DNA of 64,000 nucleotides from Bacteroidota bacterium (lineage in GTDB: Bacteria > Bacteroidota > Bacteroidia > Chitinophagales > Chitinophagaceae): assembly GCA_947452905.1 (NCBI GenBank), contig CANGEP010000009.1:1-64000 (forward strand). The letters run 5' to 3'. Numbering within the stretch: position 1 is the first letter of the stretch; every line of letters begins with the position of its first letter. Below the pieces are notes generated by a model, which was not told where the DNA came from, did not search any database, and saw nothing but the letters and a program-made list of their open reading frames with translations. Positions 54,793 through 63,974 of this stretch are shown here, piece by piece. Position numbers and translations under genes: made by a program.

Positions 54793-57192
54793 ATCAAACT
54801 GTAAAGGCACATTCAATTTAAGACTAAAATTACGGCCCATATTATATACGCCCATACGGCCGGTAGCAAGGTTTTCGGCGGTGTACTTTAAACGACTTAA
54901 ATGATTTTGATAAGCCACATCGCCTAAGTTTTGAGCAACTAAGGAAAGGCTGCATAATTGTTTGCCCTTTTTGGTAACCTGAGTGCCCACACCCAAATTT
55001 ATTAAATGATAAGCGGGTGTCACAGTTTCGGTATTATATCCTGTAAATGGATTGTCTTGTGCCGATACATTATCGATTTGTACACTTAGATAAGTATTTT
55101 TTAAATGATCGGCATTATTATCAAGCTCATATCTTAATTCAGAAATCCATCTAAGTGAAGGAATATTAGGCAAGTTATTACTGCCATCAATTGCCTTTGC
55201 AAATTGACCTCTCACATAAGAAAAAGTATTTTCGATATGTAAGCCATCAATAGGATGTGGATGAATATCTACATTGAATTCGGCGCCAACTAAATGAGCG
55301 TTTTGTTGACGATAAGCAAAAGCAAAAAAGGGATTATGGTTGGCATCTATTATAACAGAGTCGCCTCCTTTTTTAGCTTCCAATTTTTGATAAAAAATAT
55401 AATCGGTTACTTGATTGTAAAAAACACTACCTGCAAAAGAAACATGCTCGTCGCTCCACTCGGCGCCTACATCAAATTGTAAACTTTTTTCGGATGCTAA
55501 ATTTGCATTGCCATATTCATAACGATTAGTGCCTTCATGCGCACCATTGCTTCCTAGTTCGGAGAGATTGGGAGCGCGGTATCCGCGCGCAACATTAAAC
55601 TTAATAACTAAATCCTTACCAGCTTCATAGGTAAGGCCAAAAGATCCTGCCATAGCACCATAATCCTTGGACACATGATTATTACTCAATAGTTGATTAA
55701 ACTCAATGCCTTTTTTATCAATTCTTGCACCACCACTCATGGTTAAAGCCCCAGCTCTTTTTTGCGTATAAAAAAACAAGCCTAATTCCACCGATTTATA
55801 TTCGGGGATTAAAGCCTCTACTCCTCTATTTTTATTTTCTTGTTGCATACCATTTACGCCAATAGTATGTTTCCAATTATTTTTTTCGGGTAATAAATAT
55901 TGAAAGGAATAATTAAGTGTGCCTAAATCAAAGTATAAACTTTTTTCGGAGGGCAAGTCGATATTACCAAACTCTTGTCGCTGATTTCTTTGATAAGCGA
56001 TATTGGCTTTTAAGCGTCCCGTTCCCCAGTTAATACTATTGTCTAAAATATATTTTGTGTGTCGAATATATTGATAGGGAACAGTAGGGGTTGTGCTGCT
56101 AAAGTCGCTAGTAGTAGCTTCTACAGATGACTGTCCAGCTACTTGTTTAATAAATGCACCACTGGCATTGCGCTCTCCTTCGATCATTCCTAATTTTTGG
56201 GAAAACTGATTAATAATTAAATGAGAATAGCCCCATTGCTTTTCAATACCTAAAAATCCACCCCCATTTAATTCATTAAACTTTGAATTAAACACATAGC
56301 CATCATATTTATTTTTATAATCACTAGCTTTTTTAGTAGAAGCATTTATGCCCCAAACAATACCATTTTTATTACCAGCAAGATCAAAGTGGGTACCTAA
56401 TAAATTATTATTAGTTTGATAGTTACTAAAAACATTCCCTCTTATTGCACCCTCTGCAACAGGTACATTAGACACTACATTAATCACTCCCGATAAAGCC
56501 TCACTACCATAAATAATAGAAGCAGGTACTTTTAAAACTTCGGTACGTGCTACATTGTATTCATCAATTTCAATACCATGCTCATCGCCCCATTGTTGCC
56601 CCTCTTGTCTTACTCCATCATTTAACATCACTACTCTATTATAACCCAAGCCTCTGATAACAGGTTTTGAAATGGCAGGCCCAGTGCTTAATTGAGTAAC
56701 TCCTGGTGTTTTGGATAAGGCATCTATAAAATTGGTGCTGGCCCCTTTAAATAAGTCCTCTTTCTTTAAAATGGTTATAGGAGTAGGCGTACGCTTAGCT
56801 GAAGTGGCTCTTAAAAAACTGGTAACCGTAACATTTGTGCTTTCGACAGCCGTATGGTTTAAAGTAAAATTTTGTTCTTGATTCGATTTTAATTCGATGG
56901 TCTTAGTGCTAATAGCATAACCTATATAACTGGCTTCTACTAAATAATTAGCTGTTGGCAGTTCGATTTGATAAACTCCTTTATCATTGGTAACCACCCC
57001 TTTTTTTAGATCGGGAAAATAAATATTGGCCCCCTGCAAAACCTGTCCTGTTGCCTGATCGGTTACCCTTCCTTGTAAAATATACCTTGATTTAGTGCTC
57101 GAAACCTGCTTTGTATTTTGAGCAAAAATGGGTGATAAAAACGACATCAAACAAATCCACCCCAACACTAGTATCGGTATCTTTTTGAACAT
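54790..57192 (-). CDS. TonB-dependent outer-membrane receptor
   Basis: The 800-residue protein has a signal peptide ending PIFAQ and a carboxypeptidase-regulatory-like domain (about 38-120, with LQGRVTDQATGQVLQGANI). The plug domain follows, with TPITILKKEDL and VIRGLGYNRVVMLNDGV, then a barrel ending LKLNVPLQFD. There is no SusD partner next to it, so it is not a SusC-type glycan importer by context. A His-rich loop (NVDIHPHPIDGLH) may suit a metal or metal-chelate substrate, but this is a guess. It lies downstream of the eight-cysteine lipoprotein unit. Confidence 0.9.
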   Translation of the reverse strand: MFKKIPILVLGWICLMSFLSPIFAQNTKQVSSTKSRYILQGRVTDQATGQVLQGANIYFPDLKKGVVTNDKGVYQIELPTANYLVEASYIGYAISTKTIELKSNQEQNFTLNHTAVESTNVTVTSFLRATSAKRTPTPITILKKEDLFKGASTNFIDALSKTPGVTQLSTGPAISKPVIRGLGYNRVVMLNDGVRQEGQQWGDEHGIEIDEYNVARTEVLKVPASIIYGSEALSGVINVVSNVPVAEGAIRGNVFSNYQTNNNLLGTHFDLAGNKNGIVWGINASTKKASDYKNKYDGYVFNSKFNELNGGGFLGIEKQWGYSHLIINQFSQKLGMIEGERNASGAFIKQVAGQSSVEATTSDFSSTTPTVPYQYIRHTKYILDNSINWGTGRLKANIAYQRNQRQEFGNIDLPSEKSLYFDLGTLNYSFQYLLPEKNNWKHTIGVNGMQQENKNRGVEALIPEYKSVELGLFFYTQKRAGALTMSGGARIDKKGIEFNQLLSNNHVSKDYGAMAGSFGLTYEAGKDLVIKFNVARGYRAPNLSELGSNGAHEGTNRYEYGNANLASEKSLQFDVGAEWSDEHVSFAGSVFYNQVTDYIFYQKLEAKKGGDSVIIDANHNPFFAFAYRQQNAHLVGAEFNVDIHPHPIDGLHIENTFSYVRGQFAKAIDGSNNLPNIPSLRWISELRYELDNNADHLKNTYLSVQIDNVSAQDNPFTGYNTETVTPAYHLINLGVGTQVTKKGKQLCSLSLVAQNLGDVAYQNHLSRLKYTAENLATGRMGVYNMGRNFSLKLNVPLQFD

Positions 57193-57243
57193 ACCATAAA
57201 GTTAGTTCAAAAGACTTACACAACAATAGAGATTAATTTTAGC

Positions 57244-57408
57244 TTAATTAGCTTTTTTTTGATTACCATATCTGAAATTTAATATCACGAGAATAATACT
57301 AATCAAAAAAAAGCCAATTAAACCAAAGTCGGTTTTACTTAATTTAGTAAAAAACACACCGAAAATAATAAGATAAATAATTGTCAAAAACTTTAGTGTG
57401 TTTTTCAT
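57244..57408 (-). CDS. Small two-helix membrane protein next to the cysteine-rich lipoprotein
   Basis: A 54-residue frame (ATG at 57408, TAA at 57244) encodes a Lys-capped helix FLTIIYLIIFGVFF, a short polar turn (TKLSKTD) and a second helix GLIGFFLISIILVILNF, ending RYGNQKKAN. The composition and charge pattern are those of a real membrane protein. It starts 10 bp after the stop of the lipoprotein gene on the same strand, so the two are probably cotranscribed. Size and position resemble an immunity or accessory protein, which is inference. Confidence 0.6.
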   Translation of the reverse strand: MKNTLKFLTIIYLIIFGVFFTKLSKTDFGLIGFFLISIILVILNFRYGNQKKAN

Positions 57409-57418
57409 ATAAGTGAAT

Positions 57419-58087
57419 TTAAGGTAATGGGCAATAATTATCTATGCATGCAACCCCTGCTGCTGCTTCAATTGTTCCACATAGCAACACACAAACTGGT
57501 GTTCCAAGTCCAGCTGTTAAGCCAATACAATTGGCATGACACAAAATTCCAGTTGCAAGTGCTGCTGACGTGCATAATGAATATTTCCAACCACAATCAT
57601 TAAGCATATTTATTTCTATTAATGAATTTGTTGCAATACGGTCAATAATTACAGACTTTAATAGTTGTGAATTTATTTCTTGAGATAAAACCTGATTACA
57701 TGCTGTATCTATTTGCTGCATTGAAACATAATTAAATTTTCTATTTATTTGATTCCAATTATTACTATATTTTTTTGCATAATCTTTTAGAAAGCTTACA
57801 TTTTCATTCCCTATAAACTCATCTACCAAATAGCTTGCATTACTTGAATTTAAGTCTTTGTCGTTTAAAGATTCAATTTTATTTTTTAATTCGACTAAAG
57901 TCATCCCTTTAGTGATAGCTAAATGCGAAATAAATTTTAATAAATCTCTTTCTTGATTTACAACATTAATAAAATTTGTATCCTGTGAAAGTTTATTTGT
58001 TTTTATGGCCATTGGTTCAACAGAGGTCTTTGAACAACTGCCTAAAATTGCACAAAATGCAAAAACACGAAAAAATTGATATTTCAT
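57419..58087 (-). CDS. Lipoprotein with a C-terminal eight-cysteine hydrophobic module
   Basis: The 222-residue protein has a lipoprotein signal (lipobox LGSC, C18) and a polar, helical middle (about 40-160). Its C-terminal module is rich in Gly, Ala and Cys, with Cys at 165, 172, 183, 187, 199, 203, 214 and 219. The spacing x6, x10, x3, x11, x3, x10, x4 is nearly mirror-symmetric. Hydrophobic small-residue stretches between Cys resemble halocin C8-like bacteriocin domains, in which a compact Cys-rich module follows a longer N-terminal part. No export or processing gene is nearby, so a structural or surface role is also possible. I do not recognise the family with confidence. Confidence 0.65.
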   Translation of the reverse strand: MKYQFFRVFAFCAILGSCSKTSVEPMAIKTNKLSQDTNFINVVNQERDLLKFISHLAITKGMTLVELKNKIESLNDKDLNSSNASYLVDEFIGNENVSFLKDYAKKYSNNWNQINRKFNYVSMQQIDTACNQVLSQEINSQLLKSVIIDRIATNSLIEINMLNDCGWKYSLCTSAALATGILCHANCIGLTAGLGTPVCVLLCGTIEAAAGVACIDNYCPLP

Positions 58088-58243
58088 AAAAATGGTTTTA
58101 ATGAATAATGAAATTAACAGCCAGAAGAAACCAGATTTATGTATTAATACTATTAGGAAATGTACTAAATAGTAATTTATCTATTGATTTTGAACCTTTT
58201 AAGCCATAATTGGTTATAAGAATAGGACTTTGAAGGAACATTA

Positions 58244-58275
58244 TTTGGTGAGAATCAAATAAGTATGTAATTTTG
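58244..58275 (+). promoter_or_regulatory. Bacteroidota-type promoter of the nitroreductase gene
   Basis: TTTG (58244-58247), a 20-bp spacer and TAATTTTG (58268-58275) match the consensus exactly. Transcription would begin near 58282, leaving a leader of about 30 nt before ATG 58312. Confidence 0.65.
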
Positions 58276-58311
58276 ATGTTCAAACATTAATTAAACTATA
58301 AAACAATAATT

Positions 58312-58941
58312 ATGAATTTATTAGATGCATTAAAATGGCGTTATGCTGTTAAAAGAATGAATGGCGCTAAAATACCCGCACAAACTTTGGATAACATTTT
58401 GGAAGCTACTCGTTTAGCACCAAGCTCATTTGGTTTAACTCCCTATAGTATTTTGGTAATTGAAGACGAAGAAACAAGAAAAAAATTACAACCACATTTT
58501 TATAACCAACCTCAAATTGGTGAATCAAGTGCCGTAGTTATTTTTGCAGCACACACCACCATTAATGAAGCTAGTGTGGATGCCTACATGCAAGAAATTG
58601 CTGAACAAAGAGGCGTACCTGTGGATGCTTTAAAAGATTTTGCAGGATATGTAAAAGGAGCTATCGCGCATCAGTCTGCAGAGCAATTACAAATATGGGC
58701 TGCTAAACAAACTTATATCGCTTTAGGCTTTGCCTTAGTGGCAGCTGCTAGTGAACAAGTGGATGGTACACCTATGGAAGGTTTTGATCCTGCAGCAGTG
58801 GATGCTGAATTAGGATTAGCTGCTCAAGGTTTACATGCTACAGTAGCTTTAACATTAGGTTATAGAGATGCTGCAAATGATTATTTATCTGGTGCTTTAA
58901 AAGTTAGACGTACTGCTGATAAATTAATTATTAAAAAATAA
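58312..58941 (+). CDS. NAD(P)H-dependent nitroreductase family oxidoreductase
   Basis: The 209-residue flavoprotein starts LLDALKWRYAVKRMNGAKIP and has RLAPSSFGLTPYSILVI, the FMN-binding signature of NfsB-type nitroreductases. IWAAKQTYIALGFALVAAASE is the dimer-interface helix. The length is close to E. coli NfsB (217). It probably reduces quinones or nitro-compounds, or serves as a general NAD(P)H dehydrogenase. It is monocistronic, with its own promoter (58244-58275) and terminator (58982-59012). Confidence 0.9.
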   Translation: MNLLDALKWRYAVKRMNGAKIPAQTLDNILEATRLAPSSFGLTPYSILVIEDEETRKKLQPHFYNQPQIGESSAVVIFAAHTTINEASVDAYMQEIAEQRGVPVDALKDFAGYVKGAIAHQSAEQLQIWAAKQTYIALGFALVAAASEQVDGTPMEGFDPAAVDAELGLAAQGLHATVALTLGYRDAANDYLSGALKVRRTADKLIIKK

Positions 58942-58981
58942 TTGTTTAAATCGTATAGCAAGTATACAGATTTGATTTTAT

Positions 58982-59012
58982 AAAAAGGGCGACTCAAAGA
59001 GTCGCCCTTTTT
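58982..59012. terminator. Bidirectional terminator between nitroreductase and antitoxin genes
   Basis: A perfect 14-bp stem AAAAAGGGCGACTC / GAGTCGCCCTTTTT (58982-58995 and 58999-59012) with loop AAA carries A- and T-runs at both ends. It can stop the nitroreductase transcript on the plus strand and the higBA transcript on the minus strand. Confidence 0.88.
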
Positions 59013-59014
59013 AT

Positions 59015-59371
59015 TTACACTTTTTTTAAAGCTTTACTTAATTTCCTTTTTTTATTTTGAGATTGTTTCTCATTTTTTTGTTTGATTCTTGCTAAGTCAA
59101 ATTCATAAATCATTTGAGCTCTAGCCCAAATGATAGCATCCATATTTAATGCAGGTCCTATTTTTAAAGCCATCTCAGCATTAATTCCTCTTTTTTTATT
59201 GATCACCTCATTTAGTTGTGAAGGAAGAATATTTGTTAATTCTGCAAAATATTTTTGTGTAAATCCCCTTTTTTTTAAAGCCTCTCTAAGCAGTTCTCCA
59301 GGATGAACTGCAACTGCGGGAACTAAATCATTAATATTAATGCCCACTTCCAAATATTCACTTTTTTTCAT
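59015..59371 (-). CDS. higA: HigA-type antitoxin, XRE-family DNA-binding protein
   Basis: The 118-residue product is counted from ATG 59371; the longer frame begins with TTG inside the toxin gene. VHPGELLREALKKRGFTQ is the HigA/VapI-type opening, and the helix-turn-helix continues with YFAELTNILPSQLNEVINKK. A Lys-rich tail follows. It should neutralise the toxin encoded 10 bp upstream and repress the operon, probably by binding the palindrome at 59718-59753. Order toxin first, antitoxin second is the HigBA arrangement. Confidence 0.85.
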   Translation of the reverse strand: MKKSEYLEVGININDLVPAVAVHPGELLREALKKRGFTQKYFAELTNILPSQLNEVINKKRGINAEMALKIGPALNMDAIIWARAQMIYEFDLARIKQKNEKQSQNKKRKLSKALKKV

Positions 59372-59381
59372 TGTAATTTTT

Positions 59382-59696
59382 TTAACTGTAATGGTTGCTA
59401 ATTTCAATTATTTCTAAGGTATCTACAAAATCAACTCTACTATAAACTTCTCTAAAAATTAAACGGTACTTTTTATTTAATCTAATAGAACTATACATAG
59501 CAAGGTTACCTTTTAATTTTTCATAATGAAAACCAGGATAAGTATTAATTTGACTTACTTTTTCAATTGACTTAATAAGCAATAGCACTATCTGATACTT
59601 TTTAATTAAAACCGGATTCGACCTAAATTGCTTATTATTTATTCTTTTTCCATCATATAAATCAGCTAACATTTGATTCTTAAATACTATGTTCAC
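59382..59696 (-). CDS. higB: HigB-type toxin, RelE/ParE superfamily
   Basis: The 104-residue product is counted from GTG 59696 (VNIVFKNQ); the longer frame begins with GTG at 59732, inside the operator-like palindrome, and is less likely. It has LKGNLAMYSSIRLNKKYRLIFR, the conserved core of HigB mRNA interferases, and a C-terminal VDTLEIIEISNHYS ending in the usual His-Tyr. The family cuts mRNA on translating ribosomes. The next gene downstream is its antitoxin. Confidence 0.83.
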   Translation of the reverse strand: MNIVFKNQMLADLYDGKRINNKQFRSNPVLIKKYQIVLLLIKSIEKVSQINTYPGFHYEKLKGNLAMYSSIRLNKKYRLIFREVYSRVDFVDTLEIIEISNHYS

Positions 59697-59717
59697 CTTC
59701 CTTATTTTATAAAGATA

Positions 59718-59753
59718 CTTCAATAAATTCACAAATATGTGAATTTATTGAAG
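59718..59753. promoter_or_regulatory. Palindromic operator-like site upstream of higBA
   Basis: CTTCAATAAATTCACA (59718-59733), AATA, then TGTGAATTTATTGAAG (59738-59753) form a perfect 16-bp inverted repeat. It lies 22 bp upstream of the preferred toxin start, where HigA-type repressors bind. It has no T-run, so it is not a terminator. Confidence 0.7.
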
Positions 59754-59833
59754 ACCAGTTAATATACTGGTCGAGTGCTAGTTATTAAAGATAGAAGCTG
59801 AAATGCTAAGTATAAATACGCAAAAAGCGAATG

Positions 59834-61606
59834 TTAATCTGCCTTCTTGATCTCTGATCTTGGTCCTATACCATTTTCATTAAAGGCTTCAATCTGAAAA
59901 TAATAAGGCTGATCTTTTTCGATAGCAGTTACATAATATTCACTTACCCCATAAACTAAAATGCTATTGTATAATTTATGAGGGTCGCTGCCAAAATAAA
60001 TATGATAGCCAGTGGCATTAGGATTAACCGCCCACTTTAACCAAACATTGCGCCTTTCACTATCCCCTCTTAATGGTACAAAATTTTGAACTGCTCCTGG
60101 ATGAGCACCTTGGCCTTTTCCAAAAACACGTAAACCACTAATCGCAAATTTACCATCGGGTACATGAATATTTACCAGCTTTACATAACGTGCCTGTACT
60201 GGTTTTGGGAGAACTACATAATCATGAGGTACGTCGGTATTGTTTTTAGATTTATCAATGATTAGTTTCCATGTTAAAGCATCATTAGACGCATACAATT
60301 GGTATTGATGATAAATATTAGTGTACTTACCCATAAGTTCAGCTCCTTCATCGGCGTAATTAATTTGAATTGCTTCAATGGTACTTATTTTACCTAAATC
60401 GGATTGTATCCACTCTCCTTTATTGCCAGTAACAGCCGACCAATAAGTTTTTAAATTTTCATCCACTGCATTATTCGCCGTAAATGCACTTAAGGTAGAA
60501 GATACTTGCACAGGTTTATTATAATTAAGTAGCATCCATCCTGTAAACAAGGAATTGTTATGGTTTGCATTTTTATTGGGTAGATAATGAGGATAATCGC
60601 CATAAGAGGTATTGGAATATAAAACGCCTTCTTTATCAATAGCTGCTGGCCAAATACCTAAACGTCTTTCAAAATTATTTTTTACACTAATTGCAATGGT
60701 TGAAATATGCCACCATTCATTATACACATCTTTATACGTGGCCCCATGTCCTGCTCCACGTGCAAAGCCTCCCGGCTTATATGAAAATGGATTATGCTTT
60801 TGATACGTAAAAGGGCCCAAAGGTTTATCGCTGGTATACACACCATCACCATAGCCACTAAACTCCGTACCGGGTGCACCATATTGCAAATAATATTTAC
60901 CGTTATGCTTATTCATCCAAGCCCCTTCCATAAAAGGTTTTAAAAAAGTATTGTCTTGATGCTCACCAAAACGTTCCCATCCATGAATGCTATCCACCAA
61001 ATGAATCAAAGGAACATGCTCACCAATGGGTTCGAAAGTTTTAGCATCTAACTCTTGTCCATAAATAGGATATAAATTACTCGAGCCATGATATATATAA
61101 AAACGCTTATCATCGTCTAAAAACAAACCCGGATCCCATGCACCCATTTTAAAACTATCTACGGCAATATGCCAATCGTCATGGGTAGGATTAGTACTGT
61201 ACCAAAGTGTAAAATTTTTCTCGTAGGTAGAGCCTATGACAAATAAACTATCTCCTTTTACCAATGTAGCAGGAGCACATAATTCATCATACACATTATT
61301 CCAGGGTCTTAAAAATTTACGCGCCACAAAATGCCAATCCTTCATATCCTCACTCCACCAATAACCCCACTGATTTGTGCTAAACATAAAATATTTTCCG
61401 CCCATCACTGCCATTACTGGATCGGCTGTAGCTCTATGTTTTCCATTTTGCACAAAATTAGGAATAGGACAATAACCATAATCTATATTAATTGGATTGC
61501 AATAAGTAGCTTGTCTGTTGTTTGTAACAATTGATGAAGTATTTGTTTGTGCGCTACTCATTTGCACAGTCATCACTAAAAATAAAAACAGGATTCCTCT
61601 TTTCAT
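59834..61606 (-). CDS. Secreted glycoside hydrolase family 43 with discoidin-type (CBM32/F5/8C) domain
   Basis: The 590-residue product is counted from ATG 61606, which gives a standard signal peptide (ending MSSAQ); the longer frame begins with TTG inside thrC. The five-bladed propeller has HRATADPV (catalytic base Asp), WDPGLFLDDD (pKa-modulating Asp) and PFMEGAWMNK (general acid Glu). A discoidin/F5-8C domain follows (about 400-505, with KTYWSAVTGNKGEWIQSDLG), then a fibronectin III-like domain near the C-terminus. Arabinan- or xylan-type side-chain cleavage is the usual role. No SusC/SusD pair is near. Confidence 0.88.
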   Translation of the reverse strand: MKRGILFLFLVMTVQMSSAQTNTSSIVTNNRQATYCNPINIDYGYCPIPNFVQNGKHRATADPVMAVMGGKYFMFSTNQWGYWWSEDMKDWHFVARKFLRPWNNVYDELCAPATLVKGDSLFVIGSTYEKNFTLWYSTNPTHDDWHIAVDSFKMGAWDPGLFLDDDKRFYIYHGSSNLYPIYGQELDAKTFEPIGEHVPLIHLVDSIHGWERFGEHQDNTFLKPFMEGAWMNKHNGKYYLQYGAPGTEFSGYGDGVYTSDKPLGPFTYQKHNPFSYKPGGFARGAGHGATYKDVYNEWWHISTIAISVKNNFERRLGIWPAAIDKEGVLYSNTSYGDYPHYLPNKNANHNNSLFTGWMLLNYNKPVQVSSTLSAFTANNAVDENLKTYWSAVTGNKGEWIQSDLGKISTIEAIQINYADEGAELMGKYTNIYHQYQLYASNDALTWKLIIDKSKNNTDVPHDYVVLPKPVQARYVKLVNIHVPDGKFAISGLRVFGKGQGAHPGAVQNFVPLRGDSERRNVWLKWAVNPNATGYHIYFGSDPHKLYNSILVYGVSEYYVTAIEKDQPYYFQIEAFNENGIGPRSEIKKAD

Positions 61607-61661
61607 AGGGCAAGTTTGTATCCTAAATATATTAAAAATGAAGCAAGCTTTATGAATTAAC

Positions 61662-62999
61662 CTAGGCTTTACCCAACATCCAAGATTTAAAAGCGTCAAA
61701 ACTAGGCTGCATAGGAATAGATACTTTTTGCTTATCTAATAAAAAAGCAACACTAGCTGGTATCTCTATTTTTTGCTCGATAGATTGCTCGACTACTTCG
61801 GGGAACTTTACGGGATGGGCAGTCTCTAAAATAATAGCACGCGCAATATTGCCAGTACTGTTTGAATTTTCGGCCAAGTATTTTTCGGCCGCTAAAAAAG
61901 CAACAGCCCCGTGCGGATCTAATATATAGTTATGCGTTTTATATACACTATGAATGGTAGATGCTGTATGGGCATCATCAAAACTATAACTAGATAAGAC
62001 TTTTGTTAAAGAAGCGAAATTGTTTTGCATGATTTCTAGGATACGTACAAAATTACTTGGATTACCTACATCCATGGCATTGGATACAGTAGCTACCGCT
62101 TTTCGAACTTCATATTTTTCACTCGCCAAATAACGCGTTACCACATCATTGGCATTACATGCAGCTACAAAATGACCCAGGGGTAATCCACTGGCCTTAG
62201 CCATCATCCCTGCACAAATATTTCCGAAATTACCACTAGGTACCACGATATGCATAGGTGTTGTATCGCCATAAAGTTTTATCCACTGCTGCCATGCAAA
62301 AAAATAATATAATTGCTGTGGCAACCATCTTGCAACATTGATAGAATTTGCAGAAGTTAAATTATAAGATGCATTTAAATCGGCATCCATAAAAGCATCT
62401 TTTACCATCGCCTGACAATCGTCAAAACTTCCTTCCACTTCGAGTGCTGTTATATTTTGTCCGCAAGTAGTTAATTGCAATTCTTGAATAGGGCTCACTT
62501 TTCCTTTGGGGTATAAAATAATAACATCTACCCCCTGCACACCTAAAAACCCATTCGCTACGGCGCCGCCGGTGTCGCCACTAGTAGCCACTAACACAGT
62601 ACTTGGTTTTTCGGCGCGCGCTTGTTTAGAAAAATAACCCAAACATCTACTCATAAATCTGGCGCCCACATCTTTAAATGCTAAGGTAGGACCATGGAAT
62701 AATTCGAGTGATAAAATAGTATCTGTAATGGGCACTAAAGGAAAGTCAAAATGAATGGTCTCGGCACATATTTGTTGCAAACTTGCATCATCGATACATC
62801 CGCCCACATAAGGTTTCATGACTTCAAAAGCTAAACTCGCTTTATCTAAAGTTTTAAAACGTTCTATTTGTTGGGCAGTAAATACCGGAATTTGCGTGGG
62901 AAAATACAATCCTTTATCGGGCGCTTGTCCAGTAATGGCAGCAGTTTTAAAATCTACTTGAGGGGATTGTTTTGCTAAACTATAATATTGCATCTCCAT
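61662..62999 (-). CDS. thrC: Threonine synthase
   Basis: The 445-residue PLP enzyme converts O-phosphohomoserine to threonine. HGPTLAFKDVGARFMSR contains the Schiff-base Lys, ATSGDTGGAVANGF is the phosphate-binding loop, and VPSGNFGNICAGMMA is a further conserved block. The N-terminal YYSLAKQSPQVDFKTA is typical of the short bacterial form. It follows thrB after 6 bp. A second ATG at 62993 is equally possible. The GH43 gene lies 55 bp downstream on the same strand. Confidence 0.96.
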   Translation of the reverse strand: MEMQYYSLAKQSPQVDFKTAAITGQAPDKGLYFPTQIPVFTAQQIERFKTLDKASLAFEVMKPYVGGCIDDASLQQICAETIHFDFPLVPITDTILSLELFHGPTLAFKDVGARFMSRCLGYFSKQARAEKPSTVLVATSGDTGGAVANGFLGVQGVDVIILYPKGKVSPIQELQLTTCGQNITALEVEGSFDDCQAMVKDAFMDADLNASYNLTSANSINVARWLPQQLYYFFAWQQWIKLYGDTTPMHIVVPSGNFGNICAGMMAKASGLPLGHFVAACNANDVVTRYLASEKYEVRKAVATVSNAMDVGNPSNFVRILEIMQNNFASLTKVLSSYSFDDAHTASTIHSVYKTHNYILDPHGAVAFLAAEKYLAENSNSTGNIARAIILETAHPVKFPEVVEQSIEQKIEIPASVAFLLDKQKVSIPMQPSFDAFKSWMLGKA

Positions 63000-63005
63000 T
63001 TTTTA

Positions 63006-63974
63006 TTAAGCTTCTATCTGAACACCTTGCTGGTTAATTGTTGTTACATAGGTATGATGCGCTAAGCCCAAACCCTCATATAAATTTTTCATTTCTTGCT
63101 CCACAGCTAAAGCAGTTTCTTTTTCTTTACTCAACATAAATATAGAAGGGCCCGAACCAGATATACCCCCACCTAAAGCACCCGCATTTTTACAAGCTAA
63201 TTTTAGGGCATCAAAACCTGGTATTAAAATAGAACGAACAGGTTCAATAATAACATCTTCTAAAGATCGACCAATTAAATCGTAATCACTTTTCATAAGG
63301 CCCGCTACCAAACCTGCGATATTACCCCATTGCTTAATCGCATCTTTTAATTTTACATTTTGTTTTAAAATGCTTCTTGCATCCGACGTACGTACTTCAA
63401 TTTGTGGATGCACAATGGTTACATATAAAGTGGGCGAAGGCAGTGCTATAATTTCGAGTGGAAAAATAGAACGCACTAAGGTGACGCCTCCAAAAATACA
63501 AGGCGCAATATTATCGGCATGCTTTACACCCGAAGCTACTTTTTCACCATTCATGGCAAAACGTACCAAATCGTCGTTACTAAAAATTTTACCTAATAAA
63601 TAATTCGCTCCCACCACAGCACCCGCCGAACTCGCAGCGCTAGAACCCACACCCGAACCAGGTTTGATCAATTTATTAATTTTTACTTCAAAAGCAATTG
63701 AACTATTGGGATGACTCATTTCATATTCTTCTATGAGTGCAATTAGGGCTGCGCCTGCTACATTTTTTTCGGGTTCGGTTGGCAAACCATAGGTATCCAT
63801 ATTTATAATAGTAATGGCCTCAACAGCAGTGCTACCTGCAGAACGAGGCACCAAACGCATTTCCATTTCGTCGTATGGACTATTTACAGCAAAACCTAAA
63901 ATATCAAAACCACATACCATATTGGCTACGGTAGCAGGGGCTTTAATTTTTATCCATTGATTAATAGGGATCAT
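63006..63974 (-). CDS. thrB: Homoserine kinase
   Basis: The 322-residue GHMP kinase phosphorylates homoserine with ATP. KPGSGVGSSAASSAGAVVGA is the family phosphate-binding motif, and GALGGGISGSGPSIFML is the C-terminal GHMP motif. The N-terminal KAPATVANMVCGFDILGFAV is also typical of ThrB. Together with thrC it forms the end of the threonine operon. The 26 bases to the window edge probably lie next to, or inside the end of, an upstream gene, often thrA in Bacteroidota, which cannot be verified here. Confidence 0.95.
   Translation of the reverse strand: MIPINQWIKIKAPATVANMVCGFDILGFAVNSPYDEMEMRLVPRSAGSTAVEAITIINMDTYGLPTEPEKNVAGAALIALIEEYEMSHPNSSIAFEVKINKLIKPGSGVGSSAASSAGAVVGANYLLGKIFSNDDLVRFAMNGEKVASGVKHADNIAPCIFGGVTLVRSIFPLEIIALPSPTLYVTIVHPQIEVRTSDARSILKQNVKLKDAIKQWGNIAGLVAGLMKSDYDLIGRSLEDVIIEPVRSILIPGFDALKLACKNAGALGGGISGSGPSIFMLSKEKETALAVEQEMKNLYEGLGLAHHTYVTTINQQGVQIEA

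Noticed and set aside
54790..61606. A SusC/SusD-type polysaccharide utilisation locus formed by the TonB receptor and GH43
   Set aside because: There is no SusD gene, the two genes are 2.6 kb apart with unrelated genes between, and the receptor lacks SusC-like context.
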